Below, piece by piece: positions 26,204 to 33,702 of a stretch of 64,000 bases of DNA (its first letter is position 1; each line of letters begins with the position of its first letter). Made by a program: the position numbers and the translations under genes. The notes under the pieces are model-generated. The model searched no databases, was not told the DNA's origin, and saw only the letters and a program-made list of their open reading frames with translations. Source of the stretch: Methanomicrobiales archaeon HGW-Methanomicrobiales-1 (lineage in GTDB: Archaea; Halobacteriota; Methanomicrobia; Methanomicrobiales; Methanospirillaceae); NCBI GenBank assembly GCA_002839675.1, contig PGYM01000001.1, positions 238,683 to 302,682 on the forward strand, given 5' to 3'.

Positions 26204-26929
26204 ATGACAACAGGTATGAAAATCCCAATCAATTATGCAGAAGCGTCAGAGACGCTGAAAAAATATCTCAAACTCAGCGGTTCACCGGTTGCGTTCCGGT
26301 TCGCGACAAAAAAGGAAGACATCCCGGCAGGCATGGAAGCGTTTGACAAGACGATCCGCCACTGTTCAATGGTTGGCCTTGCCCGAAAAGAAGGACGGAT
26401 CTTTTATTCCACTGCAGATAAACACGAATGCAATGGTGGTGCATGGGCGCTGGGTCTCAAGGAGATCACCGAGAGCCTGAAGACCGGCGATTTCTATTAC
26501 AAACTCGGGAAGTTCGAAAGTACCGCTGCGTGCAAGCGGACCATCGACCATGTTCCCCACCTGCAAACCGGTGAAACCTATGCAACCATGTATGCCCCGC
26601 TCGAAAAGACCCCTTTCGATCCGCAGGTGATTCTCATTATCGCAACGCCCTGGGCAATGCTGAAACTCGCGCAGAGTACGATGTTCCGTCTCGGGGGGAG
26701 GATCCAATCCGAGTTTGCCGGTATCCAGTCGGTATGCTCGGACACCTGTGCCCAGACCTACCTCAACGGCCACGTAAACTTCTCAATGGGCTGTGACGGG
26801 TCGAGGAAATTCTCAGGAATCGAAGATGGCGAGATGGTCATTGGCATACCCGCTGAGATGCTGCCGGAGATTACCGAAGCGTTAAAAATTGTAGCTGCTG
26901 CTCCGGGTTCAAAGCCCGGCGCAAAATAA
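26204..26929 (+). CDS. DUF169 family protein
   Basis: 241 aa from ATG 26204, which is preceded by GAGGAG at seven bases; the upstream TTG 26189 is not used. Family features are SGSPVAFRFATKKEDIP near the N-terminus, conserved cysteines (IRHCSMVG, KHECNGGAWALG, QSVCSDTCAQTY, SMGCDGSRKF) and the C-terminal VIGIPAEMLPEI. DUF169 proteins are frequent in methanogens and anaerobes; the cysteines suggest metal or cluster binding, but no activity is established to my knowledge. It lies 129 bases after the YeeE/YedE pair. Confidence 0.85.
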   Translation: MTTGMKIPINYAEASETLKKYLKLSGSPVAFRFATKKEDIPAGMEAFDKTIRHCSMVGLARKEGRIFYSTADKHECNGGAWALGLKEITESLKTGDFYYKLGKFESTAACKRTIDHVPHLQTGETYATMYAPLEKTPFDPQVILIIATPWAMLKLAQSTMFRLGGRIQSEFAGIQSVCSDTCAQTYLNGHVNFSMGCDGSRKFSGIEDGEMVIGIPAEMLPEITEALKIVAAAPGSKPGAK

Positions 26930-26933
26930 CCCA

Positions 26934-26946
26934 TTTTTTTTATTTT
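26934..26946 (+). terminator. T-run terminator after DUF169 gene
   Basis: ATTTTTTTTATTTTAC begins five bases after the stop codon at 26929. A compact T-rich stop signal of archaeal type. Confidence 0.5.
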
Positions 26947-27088
26947 ACGGCTATCTGGAGCGGCCAGTATCGTATCCGAAAGAAGACCCGGGTTACCGGG
27001 GGATAATTCTCAATCATTTCGTATCATCGATGGTCCATAACGAATGTTAACGGGTGCCGGATCCCCTGTCCGAAAATATAAAAAAAGT

Positions 27089-27493
27089 TCAGATGAGTTT
27101 TGCACCGGCTTTCGGGCCGGGTTTGCATTCAAAGATCTCGGTGATCTTTACGATGACGAGTGACCGTGCCGGAAGAGCCGGGTGCTCGATGTTGAGCTTG
27201 GCCTTCATCTTATCGTATTCCGTACCGCTCGTCTTGATTGCAGCTACTCCCTTGCACTGGTAGCATCCTTTGATATCCGGACCCCAGACAAAGAATGCGA
27301 TCTTCGGATTTGTCCGGATGTTCGAGAGTGTCTTGTTCATGAAATTGTCCACGAACCAGACCGTATCATCGCTGACAAGCTCGGCAATTCCCAGCGGGAT
27401 CACATTGGGCGTGCCATCCTTGGTTGCCGTTGCTACCGGGAAGACTTTCATCTTTCCAAATGCTTCTTTCATGTCTGCGGTTAATTTTACCAT
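27089..27493 (-). CDS. Pyridoxamine-5'-phosphate-oxidase-fold (flavin-binding) protein
   Basis: 134 aa from ATG 27493 with GAAGGTGA eight bases upstream; the longer frame to 27712 is not coding. The split-barrel pattern is clear: MKVFPVATATKDGTPNVIPL, then DTVWFVDNFMNKTLSNIRTNPKIAFFVW, then GVAAIKTSGTEYDKMKAKL. These small proteins bind FMN, F420 or heme and often act in redox chemistry; in methanogens F420 use is possible. Two cysteines (KGCYQCKGV) in the barrel are unusual. Monocistronic. Confidence 0.85.
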   Translation of the reverse strand: MVKLTADMKEAFGKMKVFPVATATKDGTPNVIPLGIAELVSDDTVWFVDNFMNKTLSNIRTNPKIAFFVWGPDIKGCYQCKGVAAIKTSGTEYDKMKAKLNIEHPALPARSLVIVKITEIFECKPGPKAGAKLI

Positions 27494-27641
27494 AGAGAAT
27501 TCACCTTCTTCAGCATCAGCATCATAGTACAAAAAACTTTCTGCGATCCCGTGCACCGGTTCGATAATGTCTCTCCGGGTTTTTGATGGGAAAAATAAAA
27601 AAAAGGAAAAACGTGATGCCAAAAAAACCCTTACCCGGTGA

Positions 27642-28730
27642 TCATTCCAGCGTGCGCCGGTACGTGAAGATACCCAGCAGTATCGCTGCGACCGAGAAGA
27701 TACACAGGGCAATGAGATCCATGCCGATCACTTCAATCCCCTGGCCCCGCAGGATGATGCTCCTGAGGGCATGCACTGCATAATATTCCGGGTTGATCAC
27801 CGTGATCCAGCGCAGCCAGTCCGGCATGCCGATGACCGGGTAAAAAGCGCCGCTGGTCATGAACAGGATCAGGTTAAAAAAAGCCGACATGGACGCGTAC
27901 TCCTGCTGGTTGGAGAACCGGGAGGCCATCGAGACCATGAAACTGGTGATGCCGATGCAGGTGATGAACAGGACCAGCAGCACCAGCATGAAATCTTCGG
28001 TACTCTGGATGATAATCCCGGTAATGAGCAGGTCGACAATAAAAATAATGAATCCCGAGAGAAATGCCCGCACCGTTCCGCTCGCGATCATGCCCATGAT
28101 GATGCTCGACCGCTTGACCGGCGTCACGAGATAGCCCTCGATAATGCCCATCTCCCGGTCCTTGATAAGCGCAATGCCGCCGCCCATCATGGTGGTCATG
28201 AAGATCGCCATCACGATGACGCCGACGCCGAAGAACTGGATATACTTGATATCCCCGTAAATTTTATTGAGCTCAACCCGGGTGCGGAATCCAGACTGTA
28301 CGAGCGCTGCATTCAGGCCGGATTCGATCATGGTCGGGGTAACATAATCGGAGCTGTCCACGTAGAGCCGGACGGCCCGGTCCGGGAAATCGGGCGAGGG
28401 AAAGACCACGACTCCGCTCACCTGCCCGCCCTGCAACGCCCGTTTGGCCTTCAGTTCATCCGTGTACACCTCGATATCGAAAGTGGGAGGATAATCCTTC
28501 TGCGCCATATGTTTCAGGCTCTCGACGGTCGCCAGGTAAAGGGGAGGATTATCGAGGTAAGGCTCTTCCTGGACTACGGCTAACGAGACGTGTGTGATCG
28601 ATCCGCCCATGGCGTTGCCGAAGATAACGAGATACATGATCGGCATCAGCAGGGTAAAGATGATGACGAACGGGTTGCCCAGGAATTTCTTGAAATCCCG
28701 CTTGAAGATCGCAATTGCGCCTTTGAGCAT
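27642..28730 (-). CDS. ABC-2 type exporter permease
   Basis: 362 aa. One N-terminal helix (NPFVIIFTLLMPIMYLVIFG), a large external loop to about residue 170, then five C-terminal helices. KDREMGIIEGYLVTPVKRSSIIMG is the characteristic cytoplasmic segment of DrrB/ABC-2 permeases. Its ATG overlaps the stop of the ATPase gene (TGATG at 28728-28732), so the two are coupled. Exports an unknown compound. Confidence 0.92.
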   Translation of the reverse strand: MLKGAIAIFKRDFKKFLGNPFVIIFTLLMPIMYLVIFGNAMGGSITHVSLAVVQEEPYLDNPPLYLATVESLKHMAQKDYPPTFDIEVYTDELKAKRALQGGQVSGVVVFPSPDFPDRAVRLYVDSSDYVTPTMIESGLNAALVQSGFRTRVELNKIYGDIKYIQFFGVGVIVMAIFMTTMMGGGIALIKDREMGIIEGYLVTPVKRSSIIMGMIASGTVRAFLSGFIIFIVDLLITGIIIQSTEDFMLVLLVLFITCIGITSFMVSMASRFSNQQEYASMSAFFNLILFMTSGAFYPVIGMPDWLRWITVINPEYYAVHALRSIILRGQGIEVIGMDLIALCIFSVAAILLGIFTYRRTLE

Positions 28731-29830
28731 CAGAAACGCCCCCGTGCACCCGGTTTTCCGACTGCCCCGCCCGAGCCGGAAGTATTGTAACTTCCCCCGC
28801 TATCACCACTCAGGTTTTTCCCGGTCAGGTAAATGAAAACGTCCTCAAGTGATGGTGACCGGATAGCGATCGAGGTCAGGGGCACGGAATAGCGATCAAA
28901 GATTGCCACGATTGCCGGTAACACGGTATTTCCGCTTCGGGCCGAGATGTGAATCTGCTGCTCTTTTACCGTGGCAGATATGACAAGCGGGTGTTGCCTG
29001 AGGGCATCAAGGACCCGGTCATCCATCCGTTCAAACCCGATCTCGATGAGATCCCCGGCCGGGAGCAGCAGTCGCAGGTTATCCATGGTATCGAGCGAGA
29101 TGAGCCTGCCCCGGTCCACAAAAGCGATCCGGCCGCAGAGCTTCTCGGCTTCATCCATGTAGTGCGTGGTTAAGATGATGGTGGTATTTTCCCGGTTCAG
29201 GTTCTCGATCTGCTGCCAGACCTCGCGACGGGATTCCGGGTCAAGACCTATGGTCGGCTCGTCTAAAAAAAGGATGAGTGGTTTGTGGATGAACGCCCGT
29301 ACGATCTCGAGTTTTCGTTTCATCCCGCCCGAGAACGTCTGGACCTTCATGTGGGCCCGGTCCGTCAGCTCAACCATTGCCAGGAGTTCCCAGATCCGGT
29401 CCGGCAGGATACGATCATCAACATCTTCTAATTTACCGTAGAATTCCAGGTTGTCATACGCGGTGAGTTCATTATCCAGCGTGCTGTTCTGGGGGCAGAC
29501 CCCGATGATACCCCGGATCTTCTCCGGATCTTTGGTGATCTCGTACCGGTCGACAAATGCCGTGCCCGAAGTAGGACTCAGGAGGGTGGTGAGGATGCGG
29601 ATTAAGGTACTCTTCCCGGCACCATTGGGCCCGAGCAGGCCGAAAATCTCCCCGCGTTTCACATCGAACGTGACATCATCGACCGCAGTCACCGTCCGCT
29701 GCTTGTCTTTGAAGGTTTTGGAGAGGTGTTCGATGCGGATAACACAATCTTCGGGAGAACAGGAGCCTCGGCTGCCGGGATGCTGTTGTACATCATCCTG
29801 TTGACTGGATTCTGCAGCAGGGGGGCTCAT
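28730..29830 (-). CDS. ABC-2 type exporter ATP-binding protein
   Basis: 366 aa. Walker A LLGPNGAGKSTLIRIL, signature TFSGGMKRKLEI, Walker B LILFLDEPTIGLDPESRR and the switch histidine in TTHYMDEAEKLCG are all intact. The C-terminal about 75 residues form the extra domain of DrrA-type drug/polysaccharide exporters, and the last 20 are Gly/Ser rich. The N-terminus has a roughly 28-residue polar extension (QQDDVQQHPGSRGS) before the core begins, so an internal start is possible. Partner of the permease that follows. Confidence 0.93.
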   Translation of the reverse strand: MSPPAAESSQQDDVQQHPGSRGSCSPEDCVIRIEHLSKTFKDKQRTVTAVDDVTFDVKRGEIFGLLGPNGAGKSTLIRILTTLLSPTSGTAFVDRYEITKDPEKIRGIIGVCPQNSTLDNELTAYDNLEFYGKLEDVDDRILPDRIWELLAMVELTDRAHMKVQTFSGGMKRKLEIVRAFIHKPLILFLDEPTIGLDPESRREVWQQIENLNRENTTIILTTHYMDEAEKLCGRIAFVDRGRLISLDTMDNLRLLLPAGDLIEIGFERMDDRVLDALRQHPLVISATVKEQQIHISARSGNTVLPAIVAIFDRYSVPLTSIAIRSPSLEDVFIYLTGKNLSGDSGGSYNTSGSGGAVGKPGARGRF

Positions 29831-30006
29831 ATGTTAAAAACTAGGTGCGATTTTGTAGTACTTAATGTACAGGGAATGGATGATGCCGGTGGGTACCAAT
29901 CCCGGACTCAGTGCGGGTGAAAAACAATTTTTAACAGATGCGGCTTTTTGCTGCTGATGTTCACTCTGTCGAATTGAGATGATTAGTAAGATGAAGGCTG
30001 TCCAGA

Positions 30007-30156
30007 TCATCTCGCTGCGTCCAGCTCCTGTTTCAGGTTTGACAGCATGCTCACTGATGTGTTCCACAGGATAAGCGAGTTGGCAAGGTACCTGCTCGCA
30101 CCGATGAGGACGCCAAGAAGGAGAATGAGAATATGTGCCTTAATTTTTTCGTCCAT
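30007..30156 (-). CDS. Small single-pass membrane protein
   Basis: 49 aa starting MDEKIKAHILILLLGVLIGA and ending LSNLKQELDAAR. There is one hydrophobic segment (residues about 8-20), a short polar part and an amphipathic C-terminus. A GGGGGTG lies roughly 11 bases before the ATG at 30156. Codon use looks coding (C or G in most third positions). Overlapping longer frames on this strand lack such structure. No family recognised. Confidence 0.5.
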   Translation of the reverse strand: MDEKIKAHILILLLGVLIGASRYLANSLILWNTSVSMLSNLKQELDAAR

Positions 30157-30271
30157 CTCATTTGCACACCCCCATGTCTGCTCTGTACCCGGGAAATAAA
30201 ATTAATCTCCCGCTGTGTCTCTTAAAAGTGATGGTGCCCAAAAAAAGGGGAGTGGACATGCTTCTCCCTGT

Positions 30272-30964
30272 TCAACCAAGTTTCCATGCAGCCTGGTTTT
30301 TATTATCGAGGTTGCTCACCACATAGGTCGTGCCAGGAATGAACGGAGCGGGGATCTCGTAGATGAGATAACCATCTGCTGCGTTACTTTCACCGCGTTG
30401 GACGTACCCTACCGTCCCGCCCCGCCCGATCTGGTAATCATATTGTGTCCCCAAAACGGTGTCAATAACCACATCAGAACTGTGGACCGATGAATAATTG
30501 TACATTTTTCCGTTATCGAATACTACGAACTGTTTTGCTGAAGGTGCATACACGGCTTTGTCACCGGTATTAATGACCCGGACATACACGAACAGGAATG
30601 TATTACCTTCCTGGGGCTTTTCAATATTGTAGCCCGGCTGGAGTTCAAGAGGCTGTGATTTTGCAGCCTGCTCCCGGGGGCTGTTCCATGAAGGCGATGT
30701 CCAGGTGTAATCGGGTTTTACATCGTACCGGTACACGGTAGCCTTGCCCTGTTCATCCCCGCTCCCGAAAGTGGCATACTGATCCAGGGCCAGAGCGTTC
30801 GGGTAGGGTACTTGCGTTGGAGTTGGTGAAAGTATCGTCACTACAGTAGTGGGAACCGGTGTCGGAACCGGTGTCTGGACTGATGGTGTTGTACTGGTGC
30901 ATCCTGATGAGAGGAGGACTAAGAAGAGTACTCCAAAAATTGCGATTGAGTAAATAAGTTTCAT
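30272..30964 (-). CDS. Lipoprotein with DUF4352-like domain
   Basis: 230 aa. The signal peptide ends in a lipobox (VLLSSGCTSTTPS), so the mature protein would be lipid-anchored outside the cell through the cysteine. A Thr/Pro-rich stalk follows (PVPTPVPTTVVTI), then a beta-rich domain with NTFLFVYVRVINTGDKAVYA and YEIP, the pattern of DUF4352/Ig-like extracellular domains. The gene lies 14 bases after the membrane protein at 30979, in the same direction, and the two are likely co-transcribed. Function unknown. Confidence 0.82.
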   Translation of the reverse strand: MKLIYSIAIFGVLFLVLLSSGCTSTTPSVQTPVPTPVPTTVVTILSPTPTQVPYPNALALDQYATFGSGDEQGKATVYRYDVKPDYTWTSPSWNSPREQAAKSQPLELQPGYNIEKPQEGNTFLFVYVRVINTGDKAVYAPSAKQFVVFDNGKMYNYSSVHSSDVVIDTVLGTQYDYQIGRGGTVGYVQRGESNAADGYLIYEIPAPFIPGTTYVVSNLDNKNQAAWKLG

Positions 30965-30978
30965 ATCATTTGCTCCAT

Positions 30979-31554
30979 TTACATTGGTTGTGCATGTATC
31001 TCGGGGGGAATCAGCCGGTTGAGGAGCATACCTGGCACCTGCTGTGAGGTGTGAATTGCCATATCAAAGTATGCAAGGTTATCCCGGTTGCCTTTGTACT
31101 TAAGATTTATCTGGAAATTGGTATCGACAAGGGTAATTACCCCGAATGTCGTTATCAATGCCCGCCGTTCTTCAATAACCCGGTCCTCTCCTTCTGCAAG
31201 TTTCTGCCGGTTGCCATCAATATCCGAGATTATCTCGTTCTGGAACGAGAGCACGGTGATATGAGAGTTCCCGATCGCTATAGGCTGGCCTTCCGGGAAC
31301 GTAACGGCATAGTTGGTCGTGTATGGTAACGCATTACCCGGTGATACGGTCATTACCGATACTGACAATGTCAGAAATCCAATGGCAACTACAATGATGG
31401 CAAGAACAACAAGGGAGAGGATAATCTTTACACCGGTTCCCCAACCATCCTTTTGTGCTTCCCGGGCACGTTCCTCCTGCTGTCCCTGTTTTCGTCCGGT
31501 TTCTTTTGCCAGTTCCCGGCCTTTTTCATCATCCCGTGAAATTATTTCATCCAT
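30979..31554 (-). CDS. Single-pass membrane protein, unknown family
   Basis: 191 aa from ATG 31554 (MDEIISRDDEKGRELAKE), preceded by GGAG at seven bases; the in-frame start at 31608 has no such site. A charged cytoplasmic N-terminus (rich in Lys, Glu, Gln and Arg) precedes one helix at about residues 45-70 (IILSLVVLAIIVVAIGFLTL). The outer domain has long beta segments (YAVTFPEGQPIAIGNSHITV, ITLVDTNFQINLKYKG). No motif recognised. Partner of the downstream lipoprotein by position. Confidence 0.72.
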   Translation of the reverse strand: MDEIISRDDEKGRELAKETGRKQGQQEERAREAQKDGWGTGVKIILSLVVLAIIVVAIGFLTLSVSVMTVSPGNALPYTTNYAVTFPEGQPIAIGNSHITVLSFQNEIISDIDGNRQKLAEGEDRVIEERRALITTFGVITLVDTNFQINLKYKGNRDNLAYFDMAIHTSQQVPGMLLNRLIPPEIHAQPM

Positions 31555-32056
31555 ATAGATACTCCAGTTTCTCTGCGATTTTTTATCCTTCTCGTACATC
31601 CAGTCCATTGTTTCCCGGATGACCCGTTTTTTTACGGTGATGAGCTATTACCCGGTTTTTTCCTGGTTACGTTATCATCCCAGAGCTATGTGATTCATAG
31701 CAGTAATAGTATAAAAAACCGATTTGAGTTTACAACCTTGAATAGTCTGTACTGATCTTTTGATACATTATCCGGCTTTTTCAGATGCCTGCAGAGTTTT
31801 TACGGGTGACGAAAGGAAGATATTTGGTTGATACCTTACGGATGATACCGGGTAAAATAAGTTCGACCTTTCTCCCGGACTAAAAAACACCAGAATTCCG
31901 GATTTATTCAGATTTTGTAACCCCATTTACAACATCAGGAGATATTTATATAAATTTGAATGATATACTGTGCTGCTCTGATATGGATTTAAAAAAAATA
32001 TGGTAATCTTAGATGATCTCTTGAATATCATGTCAGGCTGAGGAGTTGTAAACCGT
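31555..32056. other. Divergent intergenic region
   Basis: About 500 bases between divergent genes. It is AT-rich toward the right, with a TATA-like TTTATATAAA at 31945-31954 and several A runs near 31989. I see no coding frame with a plausible start. A long untranslated leader for the gene at 32057 is possible. Confidence 0.5.
31945..31954 (+). promoter_or_regulatory. TATA box upstream of LEA-like gene
   Basis: TTTATATAAA about 103 bases before the ATG at 32057. With initiation about 25 bases downstream it would give a leader of roughly 75 bases, unusually long here and containing a GAGGAG ribosome-binding site. Confidence 0.4.
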
Positions 32057-32281
32057 ATGACAGACAATCTGAAAGTAAAGGCCAGCAAAGCCGTTGATGA
32101 CGCCCGCGTGGCTGCACATGCAGTATATGATGATGCAACAGTCGCCGCTCATAACACCCTTAAAGATGCAGGAGCAGAAGCCCAGAAAGTATCTGATGAT
32201 GTACAAATCGGCCTCCATAAAGCCGTTTCAGATGCCAAAATCGCAGCACATAAAGCCGGATCAGAATTGAAGAAGAAGTAA
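32057..32281 (+). CDS. Small Ala/Asp/Lys-rich helical repeat protein (LEA-like)
   Basis: 74 aa. The sequence is built of short amphipathic repeats of the form K/A-x-x-x-DDA-x-x-AAH (KAVDDARVAAHAVYDDATVAAH, shortened here). It has no Cys or Trp and is rich in Ala, Asp, Val and Lys. Such composition is like late-embryogenesis-abundant or CsbD/apolipoprotein-like stress proteins, which are disordered or helical and protect membranes or proteins. GAGGAG lies about 12 bases before the ATG. The DUF1328 gene starts 14 bases after the stop, supporting a stress-related small operon (inference). Confidence 0.7.
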   Translation: MTDNLKVKASKAVDDARVAAHAVYDDATVAAHNTLKDAGAEAQKVSDDVQIGLHKAVSDAKIAAHKAGSELKKK

Positions 32282-32295
32282 TGGTGAAGTGAAAA

Positions 32296-32451
32296 ATGGC
32301 TGGATTACTCTATTTTGCTGTAATATTCCTTATCCTGGCTCTTGTATTTTTAATTTTGGGCCTGAAGGGAATAGCCGGTTTCACCATGAAAATCGCAAAA
32401 TGGCTTGTGATAATCTTTGTTATAGTTGCCATCATCACGTTCATATTGTAA
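32296..32451 (+). CDS. DUF1328-like small membrane protein
   Basis: 51 aa: two hydrophobic helices separated by LKGIAGFTMKIAKW. The pattern matches DUF1328/YtjA proteins, whose conserved centre is a GxxGIAGxAxxIAK-like turn. ATG 32296, with GTGAAG upstream, 14 bases after the preceding gene. In bacteria such proteins are often stress-induced; the function is unknown. Confidence 0.75.
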   Translation: MAGLLYFAVIFLILALVFLILGLKGIAGFTMKIAKWLVIIFVIVAIITFIL

Positions 32452-32604
32452 CGGGTTCTTTGAGGGACAAAAATAACAGGGGATCTTGCAGGATCATGCA
32501 GAAAAAGGTGCATCTCCCGGCATCCCTATTTTTCCCTCAAATTGGATCGTAAAAATGATCAAACCCTGAGGGAAATTTCCTTGCCTCACAAAGGTGTGAT
32601 ACCT

Positions 32605-33630
32605 GTGGATCATATCAAATTAAGTGAAAACAAGCAACTTGTTCTCCTTATTGGTTCGATTTATATTCTCTGTATCATAGCATTCTGGCCGCTCATGACA
32701 GCGTTTGTCTGGTCAGCTGCCATTGCGATAGCCCTGATGTCGTTTCATAAACGGCTTTCGGGAATAGTAAGGCCCTCTGTATCGGTAATATTCATTACGG
32801 TCTGGGTTCTTCTTGCAATTCTGCTTGCGTTGTCGGCATCTGCGAGTATCGTGTTTGGTAACATTGATCATATCGGGACCATGGTTGCCTCCATGGTACA
32901 CGGTTTTAAAAATACCGGTGTTTCTGCAGTCCTGCCAACATTGACCGAAGCACAGCTTTCCCATATGCCCGATACCATTAACCAGTTAATGCTGCAATCG
33001 CTTCTGTCGCTGACAAGTAATGTCATGCAGTCATTTATGTCAATTATTATCTTTTTCCTCTCGCTGTCGATGCTTCTGTATTACGGAGAAGAGATATGGG
33101 ATACCCTGACCCAGGCACTTCCTCTTAAACTCTATTCAGCAGTAGAAAAAATGGTGGAGATTTCCTCGAATACTATCTATGCCCTTATTATTGTCCAGAT
33201 TTCCGCAGCGTTTATTGCATTTGTTCTTGCTCTGCCGTTTTTTTACTTCCTGGGTGTAGATACACCCTTCCTGTATGCTATCCTGATCGGTATTGCTACC
33301 CTGATCCCACTCTTCGGTTCGCAGATTATGCTCCTCTTCTTTGCACTCTATTTTATCAGTGTCGGGGATATCTGGAGAGCCGGTGTTACCCTCGTTGTGG
33401 GGTATCCGCTTTTGAGTGCATGGATTGATTTCTATTACCGGCCGGTGGTGATGGGGCATCGGGTTGCCATTCCCCCGGTTATGATGATGATCGGTATCTT
33501 AGCCGGCGTCCCGTTCATGGGCATTGTAGGATTTATTATTGGTCCGGTGCTCATCGCACTGGCAGTAACCGGAACCAGGATGCTTGGTGAAGTGATACAC
33601 GACCCGGAATCGGAATCTGTCCAGAACTGA
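32605..33630 (+). CDS. AI-2E family permease
   Basis: 341 aa from GTG 32605, chosen because AAAGGTG lies about eight bases upstream; TTG 32542 and TTG 32581 are also in frame. About seven or eight helices are seen, with the family's internal pattern PFLYAILIGIATLIPLFGSQ and the later LSAWIDFYYRPVVMG followed by FMGIVGFIIGPVLIA. The AI-2E/TerF family (PF01594) is broad and includes Na+/H+ antiporters and small-molecule exporters, so autoinducer transport should not be assumed. It follows DUF1328 by about 150 bases. Confidence 0.85.
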   Translation: MDHIKLSENKQLVLLIGSIYILCIIAFWPLMTAFVWSAAIAIALMSFHKRLSGIVRPSVSVIFITVWVLLAILLALSASASIVFGNIDHIGTMVASMVHGFKNTGVSAVLPTLTEAQLSHMPDTINQLMLQSLLSLTSNVMQSFMSIIIFFLSLSMLLYYGEEIWDTLTQALPLKLYSAVEKMVEISSNTIYALIIVQISAAFIAFVLALPFFYFLGVDTPFLYAILIGIATLIPLFGSQIMLLFFALYFISVGDIWRAGVTLVVGYPLLSAWIDFYYRPVVMGHRVAIPPVMMMIGILAGVPFMGIVGFIIGPVLIALAVTGTRMLGEVIHDPESESVQN

Positions 33631-33702
33631 TTTTTTCATACGATCGGCCCATTTCCTATCCCTCCCCAATCGCTTCTCTTATCTCCCCTCCCGTGCAATT
33701 TA

